64,000 bases of DNA from an uncultured Bacilli bacterium (GTDB lineage Bacteria; Bacillota_I; Bacilli_A; RF39; UBA660), in contig CANRNY010000007.1 of NCBI GenBank assembly GCA_947632085.1, positions 1-64,000 on the forward strand, written 5' to 3'. How positions within the stretch are numbered: the stretch's first letter is position 1; the number at the start of each line of letters is the position of its first letter. The position numbers and the translations under genes were made by a program. Below the pieces are notes generated by a model. It did not search any database and was not told where the DNA came from. It saw only the letters and a list, made by a program, of their open reading frames with translations. Shown one piece after another: positions 44,315 through 53,787 of this stretch.

Positions 44315-47300
44315 ACAATTAAAAGCGATTAATACATCTAATACTAATATAATTGTTTCAGCTGGAGCAGGTAGTGGTAAGACAGCAGTTTTAACAGCTA
44401 GAACAATGCGTATATTAAATGAAGGAATACATATTGATGAATTACTAGTTTTAACTTTTACGAAAGCTGCAGCAGGAGAAATGAAAAATCGTATTAGAAA
44501 AAATATTAAAAAGAATATGGCAGGTAATCCTCTTTTAAGTAAAGAATTAGAATTAATTGATCAAGCGTATATAACGACTTTTGATTCATATGCGTTGTCA
44601 GTTGTAAAGAAGTATCATTATCTTCTTAATATATCAAATGATATAAAAATATCTGATGCTTCAATTATTAATATGCAAAAAACAAAAATATTAGATAAAG
44701 TTTTTGATAAATACTATGAAAATCCAACCCCAGAATTTACTAAATTAATATATGATTTTTGTACGAAAGATGATGCAACATTAAAAACTTATCTTTTAAA
44801 TATAGCAACTAAAATAGATGGATTAACAAATCGTGATGAATATCTAAATAATTATTTTGCTAATTATTATAATGAAGAATTTATCCAAAAATTAATAGCA
44901 GAATATGTTGATTATTTAAAAGATAATGTGAAAATTGTTAAATCACTAGCTAAGAGATTAGCTTTAGTTACTGACGGAACATATGGAACAAAGTTAGATG
45001 AAGCATTAAGTTCTTTGTATGATTGTGAAAGTTTAGATGACTTTTATTTGAAGTTACCATTAATTAAGTTACCAATATTACCTAGAGGTAGTGAAGATGA
45101 AGTCAAACAGGAAAAAGAACGATTAAGTAAGTTTATAACAGATTTTAAAAATATAGTAGTTGAATATGGTAATTTAGAAAATATTTATAAAACATTAAGA
45201 ATAATGAAAGATTATTTAGTAATTATTTTAGCAATTATTAAAGAATTTTTAGATGAGTTACATAAATATAAAATGGAAAATGAAATTTATGATTTCCAAG
45301 ATATAGCTTTACTTTCAATAAAAATATTAGAAGAACATGAAGAAGTACGAAATGAGATACGTGATTCTTTTAAAGAAATAATGATTGATGAGTATCAAGA
45401 TACAAATGATATTCAAGAGAAATTTATATCTTTAATCGAGAATAATAATGTTTATATGGTTGGAGATATTAAACAAAGTATATATCGTTTCCGTAATGCT
45501 AATCCAGAAATATTTAAAAATAAGTATGATAAGTATGCAAAAGAAGATCAAGGAATAAAAATTGACTTAGTGCAAAACTTTAGATCAAGAAGTGAAGTTT
45601 TAAATAATATAAATGAAGTATTTAAGTTAATTATGGATAATGTAATAGGTGGAGCTGAATATCACGAATCTCATCAAATGGTATTTGGTAATAATGATTA
45701 CATTAATAAAGGTAATACAGGTTATGAGTATGACTTTGAAATAAGAGAATATGATAAACAAAAGATGGGACGTTATTCAGATACCGAAGTAGAAATATTT
45801 GCGATAGCGAAAGATATAAAAGAGAAAATAGATAATAAATATCAAGTATTTGATAAAGATTTGGGGACTTTAAGAGATATTAAATATAGTGATTTTGTTA
45901 TATTAATGGATCGAAGTACTAATTTTGATGTGTATAAAAAAGTATTTGAATATTTAGGTATTCCACTAGCAATATATAAAGATAATACTTTAAATGATTC
46001 TGATGATATATTTATTTTAAAGAATATTATTAATTTAATTGTAAAAATCAGTAACAATGAAATAGATCAAGAATTTAGATATGCTTTTACAGGAGTAGCA
46101 CGTAGTTATTTATTTGAAGTTAGTGATAAAGATATACTTAAGATATTTATAAGTGATAGTTTTAAAGAAACAGATATTTATAAGATGTTTAAGGAATTAG
46201 CAACTAATTTAAATAGTGAAACTATTACTTCATTATTAGATAAAATAATTAGTAAAACTAAGATGTATGAAATGTTTATTAAAGTTGGTAATGTCGAAGA
46301 AGCAATGGTTAGAATTTCTAAATTAATTGATATTGCAAGTAATTTAAGTAGTTTAGGTTATAATGTGTTTACTTTTAGAGATTATTTAAATGAACTATTA
46401 GATAGTGATGAACAAATGAAGTATAAGACAGCTAGAAGTGATTCTAATTCAGTTAAGATAATGACAATTCATACTTCTAAAGGACTTGAATATAATATTT
46501 GTTATTATAGTGGTTTAAGTAAAGAGTTTAATATTAAAGATTTAAATGATCGTTTTTTGTATGATGGTAGATATGGAATAATAACACCTTATTTTGATGA
46601 GGGGATTGGGGAATCATTTATTAAAAGATTAGTTAAATATCATTATTTAGAAGATGAAATATCAGAAAGAATAAGATTATTTTATGTTGCTTTAACAAGA
46701 GCTAGAGAAAAAATGATTTTATTGACACCTAAAAAAGATGAAGTAATAAATGATTGTGAAGAAAATATGACTATTGATTTAAATGTTAGAAGAAAGTATA
46801 AATCATTTAGTAAGATACTAGATTCTATTAAATATAAAATTAATAAATATTATAAAGAAATAGATATTGATTCTTTAGGTTTAACAAAAGAATATTTATA
46901 TAATAGTTCGTCTTTAGAAAAAATAGAAAACTTGTCTGCTAATAAGATAAGTGTTGAAGAAATAAAAGTTAAGGAAGGTAATGTATTAAGTCAAGAACAC
47001 TTTTCTAAGAATTTACATGAACTTATTAATAATGAAACAAGAAAAAATATGGAATTTGGTACTTTAGTTCATGAAACATTAGAATATATTGACTTTAGAA
47101 ATCCTGATTACTCATTAATAGATAATAGTTTAATTAAAAGTAAAATAATGAAGTTTTTAAGTAATCCATTATTAAAGGAAATAGATAAAGCACAAATATA
47201 TAAAGAACATGAATTTATTTATAGTGATGAAAATAATGAGTATCATGGTATAATAGATTTAATGTTAGAATATGATGATAGAATAGATATTATAGATTAT

Positions 47301-47435
47301 AAATTGAATAACATTAAAGATAGTAATTATTTAAAACAATTAGAAGGATATAGAACTTATATCAAAGGGATAACGAATAAAAATATAAGTATATATTTAT
47401 ATAGTATATTAAGTGAAACTTTAGAAAAATTATGA
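44298..47435 (+). CDS. addA: AddA helicase-nuclease subunit
   Basis: 1045 aa from ATG 44298, which follows an ideal AGGAGGTGAAGATA lying within addB. UvrD-type superfamily 1 helicase: NWTDEQLKAI, Walker A SAGAGSGKT, LVLTFTKAAAGEM (motif Ia), IMIDEYQDTN (Walker B), GDIKQSIYRFR, VKIMTIHTSKGLEY and LFYVALTRARE (motif VI). The C-terminal nuclease domain has IDIIDYKLNN with the catalytic Asp and Lys. It is somewhat shorter than B. subtilis AddA. Its TGA stop overlaps ATGA at the next frame. Confidence 0.95.
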   Translation: MNWTDEQLKAINTSNTNIIVSAGAGSGKTAVLTARTMRILNEGIHIDELLVLTFTKAAAGEMKNRIRKNIKKNMAGNPLLSKELELIDQAYITTFDSYALSVVKKYHYLLNISNDIKISDASIINMQKTKILDKVFDKYYENPTPEFTKLIYDFCTKDDATLKTYLLNIATKIDGLTNRDEYLNNYFANYYNEEFIQKLIAEYVDYLKDNVKIVKSLAKRLALVTDGTYGTKLDEALSSLYDCESLDDFYLKLPLIKLPILPRGSEDEVKQEKERLSKFITDFKNIVVEYGNLENIYKTLRIMKDYLVIILAIIKEFLDELHKYKMENEIYDFQDIALLSIKILEEHEEVRNEIRDSFKEIMIDEYQDTNDIQEKFISLIENNNVYMVGDIKQSIYRFRNANPEIFKNKYDKYAKEDQGIKIDLVQNFRSRSEVLNNINEVFKLIMDNVIGGAEYHESHQMVFGNNDYINKGNTGYEYDFEIREYDKQKMGRYSDTEVEIFAIAKDIKEKIDNKYQVFDKDLGTLRDIKYSDFVILMDRSTNFDVYKKVFEYLGIPLAIYKDNTLNDSDDIFILKNIINLIVKISNNEIDQEFRYAFTGVARSYLFEVSDKDILKIFISDSFKETDIYKMFKELATNLNSETITSLLDKIISKTKMYEMFIKVGNVEEAMVRISKLIDIASNLSSLGYNVFTFRDYLNELLDSDEQMKYKTARSDSNSVKIMTIHTSKGLEYNICYYSGLSKEFNIKDLNDRFLYDGRYGIITPYFDEGIGESFIKRLVKYHYLEDEISERIRLFYVALTRAREKMILLTPKKDEVINDCEENMTIDLNVRRKYKSFSKILDSIKYKINKYYKEIDIDSLGLTKEYLYNSSSLEKIENLSANKISVEEIKVKEGNVLSQEHFSKNLHELINNETRKNMEFGTLVHETLEYIDFRNPDYSLIDNSLIKSKIMKFLSNPLLKEIDKAQIYKEHEFIYSDENNEYHGIIDLMLEYDDRIDIIDYKLNNIKDSNYLKQLEGYRTYIKGITNKNISIYLYSILSETLEKL

Positions 47436-47449
47436 AAGGAGAAGCTGTG

Positions 47450-49075
47450 ATGATAGAAAGTAATTCTAAAACAAAAAAACAGGTTATGACGATGATTAAT
47501 TCTTTAATTGATATTATTACTAAACCTTCTTTAGTAGTTAAGAAGAGTCCTTACTTATATCATCAAGCTTCAAAAAATAATTTTGTTATACATATGTATA
47601 TCTTTAAATTGCTTATTAACGATAAAGAGTATTTAGCTAATAAGTATGAAGAGTACATATCAAAGTATCCGAAAAAGATTTATTACAATATTGCTAATAT
47701 AACAAATATTGAATATATAAAAGAAATAGATTTATTATTTAAAATAAAAGATAAATTAACTTTTGATAATTATATAGTAAATTATGAAGAAGAAAGAATT
47801 TATTTTAATGATAAAACTTATGTTGATTATAAATGGTTTTTAACTTTTATATCAATGTTACTTGATAATACGAAAAATGATGAATTTAAAGAAATAAATA
47901 TTTGTTATACAATAGCTAAAAAAGATACTAATAAAGTTAAAGATAAAAAAGATTGTGATAAGTTCTTAGAAAATTTTAATTATTATCGTATTAATATAAA
48001 ACATGTTAATAATAAAAAGGCGATTAAAGAAAATGATTTATTAATAGTTAAAAATACAGCGATTAATTATTTAAAACATTTGAGACAATATAAACATGGA
48101 CTTGAAAGTGAAGAATCTTATTTAATCTTTTATAACTTATTAAAGAAAGAATGTAGTAAAGATGGATTTAAATTATCGGAAGAGGAAATGAATCTTTTAG
48201 ATATTGAATATAGTGATTTAGAAAAGATAAAGAAATTAATGGATAGTAATTTCTATAGTAGTTCTTTAAGTAAGCAAGTTCATATTGTTGAAAGTGCAGT
48301 ATGGCAATTAAGTAATGATATTACTTTGTTAGAACATATGAATTCTTCAGTTGATAATTTAGTAGATTTATTAACAATAATAAGATTAGAATCTAATAAA
48401 ACGTATGAAATGATAAAAAAAGAATACAATCTTGATGATGCGCAGATATTACTTGTTTTAGCTGTTAATAAATATTTACTTACGTATTTAGATGAAGATA
48501 ATGTTGATTATAGTTTATTAGATTTAAGTAATATTAAACCTAAGTATATGAATAGTATATGTGAAAATAATGAAGCTCTTTTAAAAGAACATTTAAAAAA
48601 TTTAAATTTAGAATTACAATCAGTTAAAAGAGATTTAGATAAATATAAAAAAGAACGAAGTAATTTAAATAAAAAAGAATTAGATAAAGATAAATATCAA
48701 AAAGAATTGGAGATGTGTGTTAGTAAGATAAATAGAGCAAGTATTGTAATTGGTAAATTAAATTCGAATATCTCCTCAGTATCAAAACAATATGAAGAAG
48801 AAAGAAAAAAGATTGCTCATCAATATCATAATATTGATACTTATAATAATAATACTTCAATAATAAAACATCTTTATAATTCAATAATGGCTAGTAGTTA
48901 TTATTTAAAGACAAATAATACTAATGTTTTAAATAATATAATTGTCTTTGAAGACTATGAAAAAACAGAAAATTCTTTCTATTTAGAAATTACAATTAAA
49001 GAATTATTAAAAATTAGTAATCAAAATCTTTTAAATGGAATAAAGGATCAATCTGATTTACCAAAATTAGCATAG
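47450..49075 (+). CDS. Unknown protein with coiled coil, in the addBA operon
   Basis: 541 aa from ATG 47450 after AAAGGAGAAGC. Mostly helical; a long coiled coil spans about residues 375-450 (LNLELQSVKRDLDKYKKERSN, YEEERKKIAHQYHN). No membrane segment, nucleotide-binding or nuclease motif is visible and I recognise no family. It starts 15 bases after addA, so it is co-transcribed. Whether it serves DNA repair is unproven. Confidence 0.65.
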   Translation: MIESNSKTKKQVMTMINSLIDIITKPSLVVKKSPYLYHQASKNNFVIHMYIFKLLINDKEYLANKYEEYISKYPKKIYYNIANITNIEYIKEIDLLFKIKDKLTFDNYIVNYEEERIYFNDKTYVDYKWFLTFISMLLDNTKNDEFKEINICYTIAKKDTNKVKDKKDCDKFLENFNYYRINIKHVNNKKAIKENDLLIVKNTAINYLKHLRQYKHGLESEESYLIFYNLLKKECSKDGFKLSEEEMNLLDIEYSDLEKIKKLMDSNFYSSSLSKQVHIVESAVWQLSNDITLLEHMNSSVDNLVDLLTIIRLESNKTYEMIKKEYNLDDAQILLVLAVNKYLLTYLDEDNVDYSLLDLSNIKPKYMNSICENNEALLKEHLKNLNLELQSVKRDLDKYKKERSNLNKKELDKDKYQKELEMCVSKINRASIVIGKLNSNISSVSKQYEEERKKIAHQYHNIDTYNNNTSIIKHLYNSIMASSYYLKTNNTNVLNNIIVFEDYEKTENSFYLEITIKELLKISNQNLLNGIKDQSDLPKLA

Positions 49076-49085
49076 GAGGTATTTG

Positions 49086-49532
49086 ATGGAAATAAAAAAA
49101 TATATATTACCAGGAATTAATATTTTAATATCAGTTCTAGGAATTCTTTCTTTGTTAATATTTAGAATGAGTGAGAATGTTATATACATTATGATGATGA
49201 CCGTAATGATTGGATGGATAATACCTTATTTTGTTCCTTTAATAACAGGAATAGCATTAATTAATAAATCGCATTATAAACGTGCATTAGTTTTAAATAT
49301 TGTAAGTATTTTAATGATTATATTTTTAATTGTTATGATTAAGATATTATATGATAAGAAAATGCTATTTATGTTAGTGACATATATAATATTTGTAATT
49401 ATTAATATAGTTAATAGTATTTATATAGGTATAATAGTAAAAAGTGAATATGAAAAGAATAAAGGTAAACGTCAAAAAGAAAAAGAAAAACTAAAAAAGA
49501 TGAAAGAGGAGAATAATGGTGCCATCATATAA
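49086..49532 (+). CDS. Four-span membrane protein
   Basis: 148 aa from ATG 49086 after AGGAGGTATTTG. Four membrane segments (about 7-27, 33-53, 64-90, 95-118) are followed by a basic cytoplasmic tail (KNKGKRQKEKEKLKKMKEE). The general pattern resembles small DUF4870/DUF4064-like proteins but no signature is certain. It overlaps the next gene by 17 bases. Confidence 0.6.
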   Translation: MEIKKYILPGINILISVLGILSLLIFRMSENVIYIMMMTVMIGWIIPYFVPLITGIALINKSHYKRALVLNIVSILMIIFLIVMIKILYDKKMLFMLVTYIIFVIINIVNSIYIGIIVKSEYEKNKGKRQKEKEKLKKMKEENNGAII

Positions 49533-50073
49533 AGTAGATAAGATTAATAAAAAGAAGAAAAAAGTAATAAAGGATGCTAAAGTAGAAAAAAAAGAAAAAG
49601 TTAAATTAAAAGATTTAATAATAAAAAATAAAATAATTATTATAATTATATTAGTAATAATTATTTTAGGAGCAGGTAGTTCATTTACAGTATGGTATAA
49701 AGAATATAATAAACCAACTAATAAATTAAAAAGATATTTAGATAATAATGGTTATAAATGTGGTAAAAGTACTTGTCGTAAAGTAAAAGATAATAAAACT
49801 TATATAATTAGTTATACAAGTGATAGTTATCAGATGACAAATGATTATTATACATTAAATATTTCTAAACGAGCTCCTTATATAGTAGTTAATGGCAAAA
49901 CAAAAATCTGTTCTTATGAAAATGAAGATTATGAACCATTAACAGATATTGATAAATCTTTTACTAATGATAAAGATTGTGCGAAATATATTGAAGAAAT
50001 AAATGAAAATATAAAGTATTATAAAAATATTTTAAGTAATGCGCGAGTTGATATTAAAGAGATAGAAGATTAA
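49516..50073 (+). CDS. Single-pass membrane protein with extracytoplasmic cysteine domain
   Basis: 185 aa. The basic N-terminus (KVDKINKKKKKVIKDAK) is cytoplasmic. One membrane segment (about 37-57) leads to an external domain with cysteines CGKSTC (about 79-84), CSY near 137 and CAK near 158, which could pair. GAGGAGAATA inside the upstream gene serves as ribosome binding site. No family recognised. Last gene of the addBA operon, judging by the terminator after it. Confidence 0.65.
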   Translation: MVPSYKVDKINKKKKKVIKDAKVEKKEKVKLKDLIIKNKIIIIIILVIIILGAGSSFTVWYKEYNKPTNKLKRYLDNNGYKCGKSTCRKVKDNKTYIISYTSDSYQMTNDYYTLNISKRAPYIVVNGKTKICSYENEDYEPLTDIDKSFTNDKDCAKYIEEINENIKYYKNILSNARVDIKEIED

Positions 50074-50103
50074 AAAACTATATTTTAAAAATATAGTTTT
50101 TTT
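50073..50103 (+). terminator. Terminator of the addBA operon
   Basis: AAAAACTATATTTT pairs with AAAATATAGTTTTT and runs into Ts. Confidence 0.8.
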
Positions 50104-50131
50104 GTTATATTTATAGTAGATGGTAGTTAAA

Positions 50132-50455
50132 ATGAAAATAAAGAGAATAGGAATAATATTATTTTTATTGTTGTTAATAGTTGGTTGTAATAAAAATTTA
50201 CATAGAGAAGTTACATTAACTGGAGAAGTTATAAATAGAGAATTAAGAATAGATAGTGAGACTTATAAAGTTAGTATTTTAAATTTAGATGATCCTTTAA
50301 TAGTTAATGGAACGGCAGTAAATAGTGTTAAGTTAATTAGTAATGAAGAATCTATTAGTGAAGATAAAGTAACAATTAAAGGAATTTTAGAAGAAAATAA
50401 AGATAATAAAGTAGATACTTTATATGAATTGGATGTTAAAGACATAATAAAATAA
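50132..50455 (+). CDS. Small lipoprotein
   Basis: 107 aa from ATG 50132. A lipoprotein signal peptide ends in the lipobox LIVGC (Cys about 18). The mature part is a compact beta-rich domain (REVTLTGEVINRELRIDSETY, VTIKGILEENKD) suggestive of an OB-like barrel, similar in feel to the product of the convergent gene next door. Anchored on the outer face of the membrane; function unknown. Confidence 0.7.
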   Translation: MKIKRIGIILFLLLLIVGCNKNLHREVTLTGEVINRELRIDSETYKVSILNLDDPLIVNGTAVNSVKLISNEESISEDKVTIKGILEENKDNKVDTLYELDVKDIIK

Positions 50456-50476
50456 ACGGAGTAATCCGTTTATTTT
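50449..50476. terminator. Shared bidirectional terminator
   Basis: AAAATAAACGGA pairs perfectly with TCCGTTTATTTT around GTAA. It covers the stop codons of the convergent lipoprotein and OB-like genes. Confidence 0.85.
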
Positions 50477-51201
50477 AATATACAATCTTTTAATTTATAT
50501 GTTCCATTTAAACTACAAGTTATTTTGACATCATCATTACCAGTTAAATTAAATTCATCTTGCCAATTAATAAGGAAATAATTACCGGCATTATTATTAC
50601 TTTCATAAGCAGATTTAGTATCAAATAATTTATATTCTTGGTTATCAGTAATCATATAACCAGATATTGTAAATGTAGTTTTAGCTAGTAAAGAAATATT
50701 TTCTTGAAGTTTAGAAAATTCGATTTCAGTAACATCTTTATAGTCAATTGAATCAGTACTTATTCTAATAAGTTTAAGTTGATTGTTACTTAAATCAATA
50801 TTACCAACAAAATTGATATTTTGACCTTTTTTAACTTTAAGATTAGTATTATCGATATAAGCTTCGATGTAAGCTTGACTATTTTTATCAGCACTTAATT
50901 TAATAATTGATTGTTCTTTTTCTTTTTTAATACTTACAATATAAGCATTACTCATATACCATATACTGCTTTTCTTAGTTGTATAATTTAATAAATAACC
51001 AGATGTTATTCTAATATCTTGTCCTAATTTAGCATCAATATTAGCGACATTATTAGCATCACTAACATCAATATAATTTGAATCTTCAAATGTTTTTGGT
51101 GGTTCTTTATCAATTATTTTATTCCAGAAAAGAACACCTAAAAGCATTATAATAATTATAATAATAAAAATAATAGGTACTTTAATTTTCTCTAAATTCA
51201 T
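50470..51201 (-). CDS. Membrane-anchored protein with possible OB-like repeats
   Basis: 243 aa from ATG 51201 after GAGGTGG. One N-terminal membrane segment (about 8-28), then a beta-rich external region. Three stretches look alike (DIRITSGYLLNYTTKK, NINFVGNIDLSNNQLKLI, TFTISGYMITDNQEYKL), each a strand-turn-strand with a small residue in the middle, as in tandem OB-type barrels. Two cysteines close to the C-terminus (CSLNGTYKLKDC) may bridge. Function unknown. Confidence 0.6.
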   Translation of the reverse strand: MNLEKIKVPIIFIIIIIIMLLGVLFWNKIIDKEPPKTFEDSNYIDVSDANNVANIDAKLGQDIRITSGYLLNYTTKKSSIWYMSNAYIVSIKKEKEQSIIKLSADKNSQAYIEAYIDNTNLKVKKGQNINFVGNIDLSNNQLKLIRISTDSIDYKDVTEIEFSKLQENISLLAKTTFTISGYMITDNQEYKLFDTKSAYESNNNAGNYFLINWQDEFNLTGNDDVKITCSLNGTYKLKDCILK

Positions 51202-51300
51202 AATCCACCTCATATAGCCTTATTATATAATATATATTTTTAAAGGACTAGTAATTTTTAGGAAATAGAGGTATTATTAAAAGGTATTTGGAGGTTTTTT

Positions 51301-51720
51301 ATGGCAAAAAATAAAATTTATCAACAAATAATTGATTATGTAGAAAATAATCCAGGATTTATTAAATATAATAATATGCATGCTATTGAATTAGACGACT
51401 GTTATGCTAAAATGGAAGCTATTTTAAATGAAAATTCTTTAAATCAAAATGGAACTGCTCATGGTGGTTTAATGTTTGGTTTAGCAGATACAGCAATGGG
51501 AATGGCAGCTAGAACAACAGGAAAAAATTTAGTAACAATTAATTCACAAATAGATTATTTAAAAATGGCTAAAGGAAGTAAGTTAGTGGCAGTAGCTGAA
51601 AAATTAAAGGTTGGTAAAACAACAGCGGTTTTTAGATGTAATATATATGATGATAAAGAAGTTTTAGTGGCGACAGCAACAGGAACGTATTTTTTCTTAG
51701 ATGATATGAAAGTTGGATAG
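51301..51720 (+). CDS. PaaI-family hotdog thioesterase
   Basis: 139 aa hotdog-fold protein. NGTAHGGLMFGLADTAMG carries the HGG motif and the catalytic acidic residue of the central helix. LVTINSQIDYLKMAKGSKL and VATATGTYFFL complete the PaaI pattern. These enzymes hydrolyse acyl- or aryl-CoA esters; the substrate cannot be read. TTGGAGG precedes the ATG. Monocistronic. Confidence 0.9.
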   Translation: MAKNKIYQQIIDYVENNPGFIKYNNMHAIELDDCYAKMEAILNENSLNQNGTAHGGLMFGLADTAMGMAARTTGKNLVTINSQIDYLKMAKGSKLVAVAEKLKVGKTTAVFRCNIYDDKEVLVATATGTYFFLDDMKVG

Positions 51721-51746
51721 TTTACTTTACGTAAACTATTTTTTTT
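51718..51746 (+). terminator. Terminator after the thioesterase gene
   Basis: TAGTTTAC pairs with GTAAACTA around TTTAC and is followed by eight Ts; it starts at the stop codon. Confidence 0.88.
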
Positions 51747-51818
51747 GCTTTAGAAATTTTTGACTACTTAAAATATCTTTGATAGGATATAACGAACAAA
51801 AAAGGGGGATGAGAACTA

Positions 51819-52811
51819 ATGAAATTAGAAGCAATGGTTAAAAAAGCAAGAGGAATCATAAAAGGAATGAGTACGAGAAAGTTAATGTTAATTATTATGT
51901 TATCATCAATGTTAATTGCTGAAGATGGTATGACTTGTACTGTACCGGCTGGTGTAACAATAACTGATAAAGGAGAAGATATATCTTCTTTAGTTCCAGT
52001 TAATGAAATTTCTAATCAATATGGAATTTATTATACATCAGGAGATGTCTTAAAAACTGATTTAAATTTAGGTGGAGATGGAACGATTGAATTCTCTGAT
52101 TTAAAAAGAGTAGTAGATGTTTATGATGAATTAACTCCTAATTATACATATAGTATGGATTCTTCAGTACTTAATAATAGTAATCTTAATGAAAAAGAAA
52201 AAAAATTATATGAAAAAATTTATAATATGAATAATGATGAAATGTATTTAAATTTCAGATCAGAAGATGGCCAAAGGGATTTTGTTGATGTGGCATTAGA
52301 TGAAATTGGAACAGAATATGATGATGGTACTAAATATGGGGTTTGGTATAGTAAGATTATTCAAAATGGTTATAATTATAAAAAAGAACCTTGGTGTGCA
52401 ATGTTTGTTTCATATGTAGCTAAAAAAGCCGGAATAGATTCAAAGATAATATATCCATATGCTTATGTTCCAAGTGGAGCAAATAAATTTAAGGAAGAAG
52501 CAGCTAAAGGTAATGGAACTTGGCATAATTCTGAGGAAGGTTATCGTCCAAAAAGAGGAGATATATTTTTGACATACTTAGGAAGTAATTCTCATACGGG
52601 AATTGTTTTAGGTAGTAATGATGAAGGTGTATATACAATTGAAGGGAATACAAGAGCTGATGATGGAACATATAGTGGAGGATGTGTTAATACAAGATTC
52701 CGTTCTTATGCTTATATAGAAGGTGGTTATTATTCACCAAATATTAGTTTAAACGAAAATGGTTTAGCTAAATCAGAAAATAATAGTACGCAAATGAGTT
52801 TAAAAATGTAG
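51819..52811 (+). CDS. Secreted CHAP-domain peptidoglycan hydrolase with dockerin-like motif
   Basis: 330 aa. The signal-anchor region (about 21-36, LMLIIMLSSMLIAE) follows a basic start. Near residues 85-110, DLNLGGDGTIEFSDLKRV resembles one calcium-binding repeat of dockerin or EF-hand type (D-x-N-x-x-x-D-G at the loop, then a helix). The C-terminal CHAP domain has Cys193 in EPWCAMFVSY, His259 in SHTGIVLG and IEGNT, the usual Cys-His-Glu/Asn set of amidases or endopeptidases. It probably trims cell wall. The start follows GGGGGATGAG. It overlaps the convergent LysR gene by 12 bases. Confidence 0.85.
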   Translation: MKLEAMVKKARGIIKGMSTRKLMLIIMLSSMLIAEDGMTCTVPAGVTITDKGEDISSLVPVNEISNQYGIYYTSGDVLKTDLNLGGDGTIEFSDLKRVVDVYDELTPNYTYSMDSSVLNNSNLNEKEKKLYEKIYNMNNDEMYLNFRSEDGQRDFVDVALDEIGTEYDDGTKYGVWYSKIIQNGYNYKKEPWCAMFVSYVAKKAGIDSKIIYPYAYVPSGANKFKEEAAKGNGTWHNSEEGYRPKRGDIFLTYLGSNSHTGIVLGSNDEGVYTIEGNTRADDGTYSGGCVNTRFRSYAYIEGGYYSPNISLNENGLAKSENNSTQMSLKM

Positions 52812-53696
52812 ATTATTTAAAATTATTTCTTTTAATTTATTTGTACTAAAACTATGAATTGAATTTTTTAACAGAATTAAAGAAAAATATGTAGTTGGTA
52901 ATTTTTGTTTAGTTTTAATTTCAAATATTTGACCATCTTTTAATTCGTTTGTGACATATTCTTTGGTAGAAAGACCAATACCTAGACCGATTTTGACGAA
53001 ATCTTCAAGAAGAGAAGAACTAGCAATTTCGATTTTAGTAGTTATTTTTATATTATTATCGGTACAAAATTTATCAAAAATATCACGAGTTGTTGAAGGA
53101 TATTTTTGTAAAAGAATAGGGTATGATTCTAAGTCGTTGACATCAACGACTTTATTTTTTAGTTCTTTATACTCATTAGAGGCGATAAAAGACATATTTA
53201 ATTTACCTAATCTAATTATTTCTAAATCTTCATCTTCCGTATCTTCTTCTTTAGCAATAAGAATATCTATTTGACCCTCTTTTAACATAGTACGCATTAC
53301 TTTACTAGGATCAGTAAAGACTTGAATTGCAATATTAGGATATTGCTGATGAAATTCTTTTAAATATTTTAAAAGAAAAATACGCATTAAAGTCGTACTA
53401 ATACCAATTCTTATAGTACCTTTTTCTAATTTTTTTAGATTGGAAAATTGTGCTTCAGCATTACTAAAAGAGTTGATTGCTTGTTTAACATAGTTATATA
53501 TTTCTTTACCATTGTCGGTTAAAATAACACCTCTTTTAGTTCTAATAAATAACTCGCCACCTAATTGTTCTTCTAAATTTTTAATTTGCTTAGTAACAGC
53601 TGGTTGACTAATATTTAATAATTCACTAGCTTTGGTTATATTACCAATAGTAGCTACAACATAAAAGATACGATATAGTTCAAAATTAATATTCAT
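52800..53696 (-). CDS. LysR-family transcriptional regulator
   Basis: 298 aa. The N-terminal winged helix-turn-helix (FYVVATIGNITKASELLNIS, QPAVTKQIKNLEEQLG) is followed by a LysR effector-binding domain (GTIRIGISTTLMRIFLLKYL, LEIIRLGKLNMSFIA). It normally regulates a divergent gene. The divergent neighbour is the PHP-domain gene 91 bases away, a plausible but unproven target. The intergenic stretch has several TAAT/ATTA repeats. Confidence 0.92.
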   Translation of the reverse strand: MNINFELYRIFYVVATIGNITKASELLNISQPAVTKQIKNLEEQLGGELFIRTKRGVILTDNGKEIYNYVKQAINSFSNAEAQFSNLKKLEKGTIRIGISTTLMRIFLLKYLKEFHQQYPNIAIQVFTDPSKVMRTMLKEGQIDILIAKEEDTEDEDLEIIRLGKLNMSFIASNEYKELKNKVVDVNDLESYPILLQKYPSTTRDIFDKFCTDNNIKITTKIEIASSSLLEDFVKIGLGIGLSTKEYVTNELKDGQIFEIKTKQKLPTTYFSLILLKNSIHSFSTNKLKEIILNNLHF

Positions 53697-53787
53697 ATCA
53701 TAATCTCCAGTTATTATAAAAATAAAATATTTGTATTTTTATTATAATAAAAATAACTTTATAATTCAATTATGAAGAGGTGGTATG

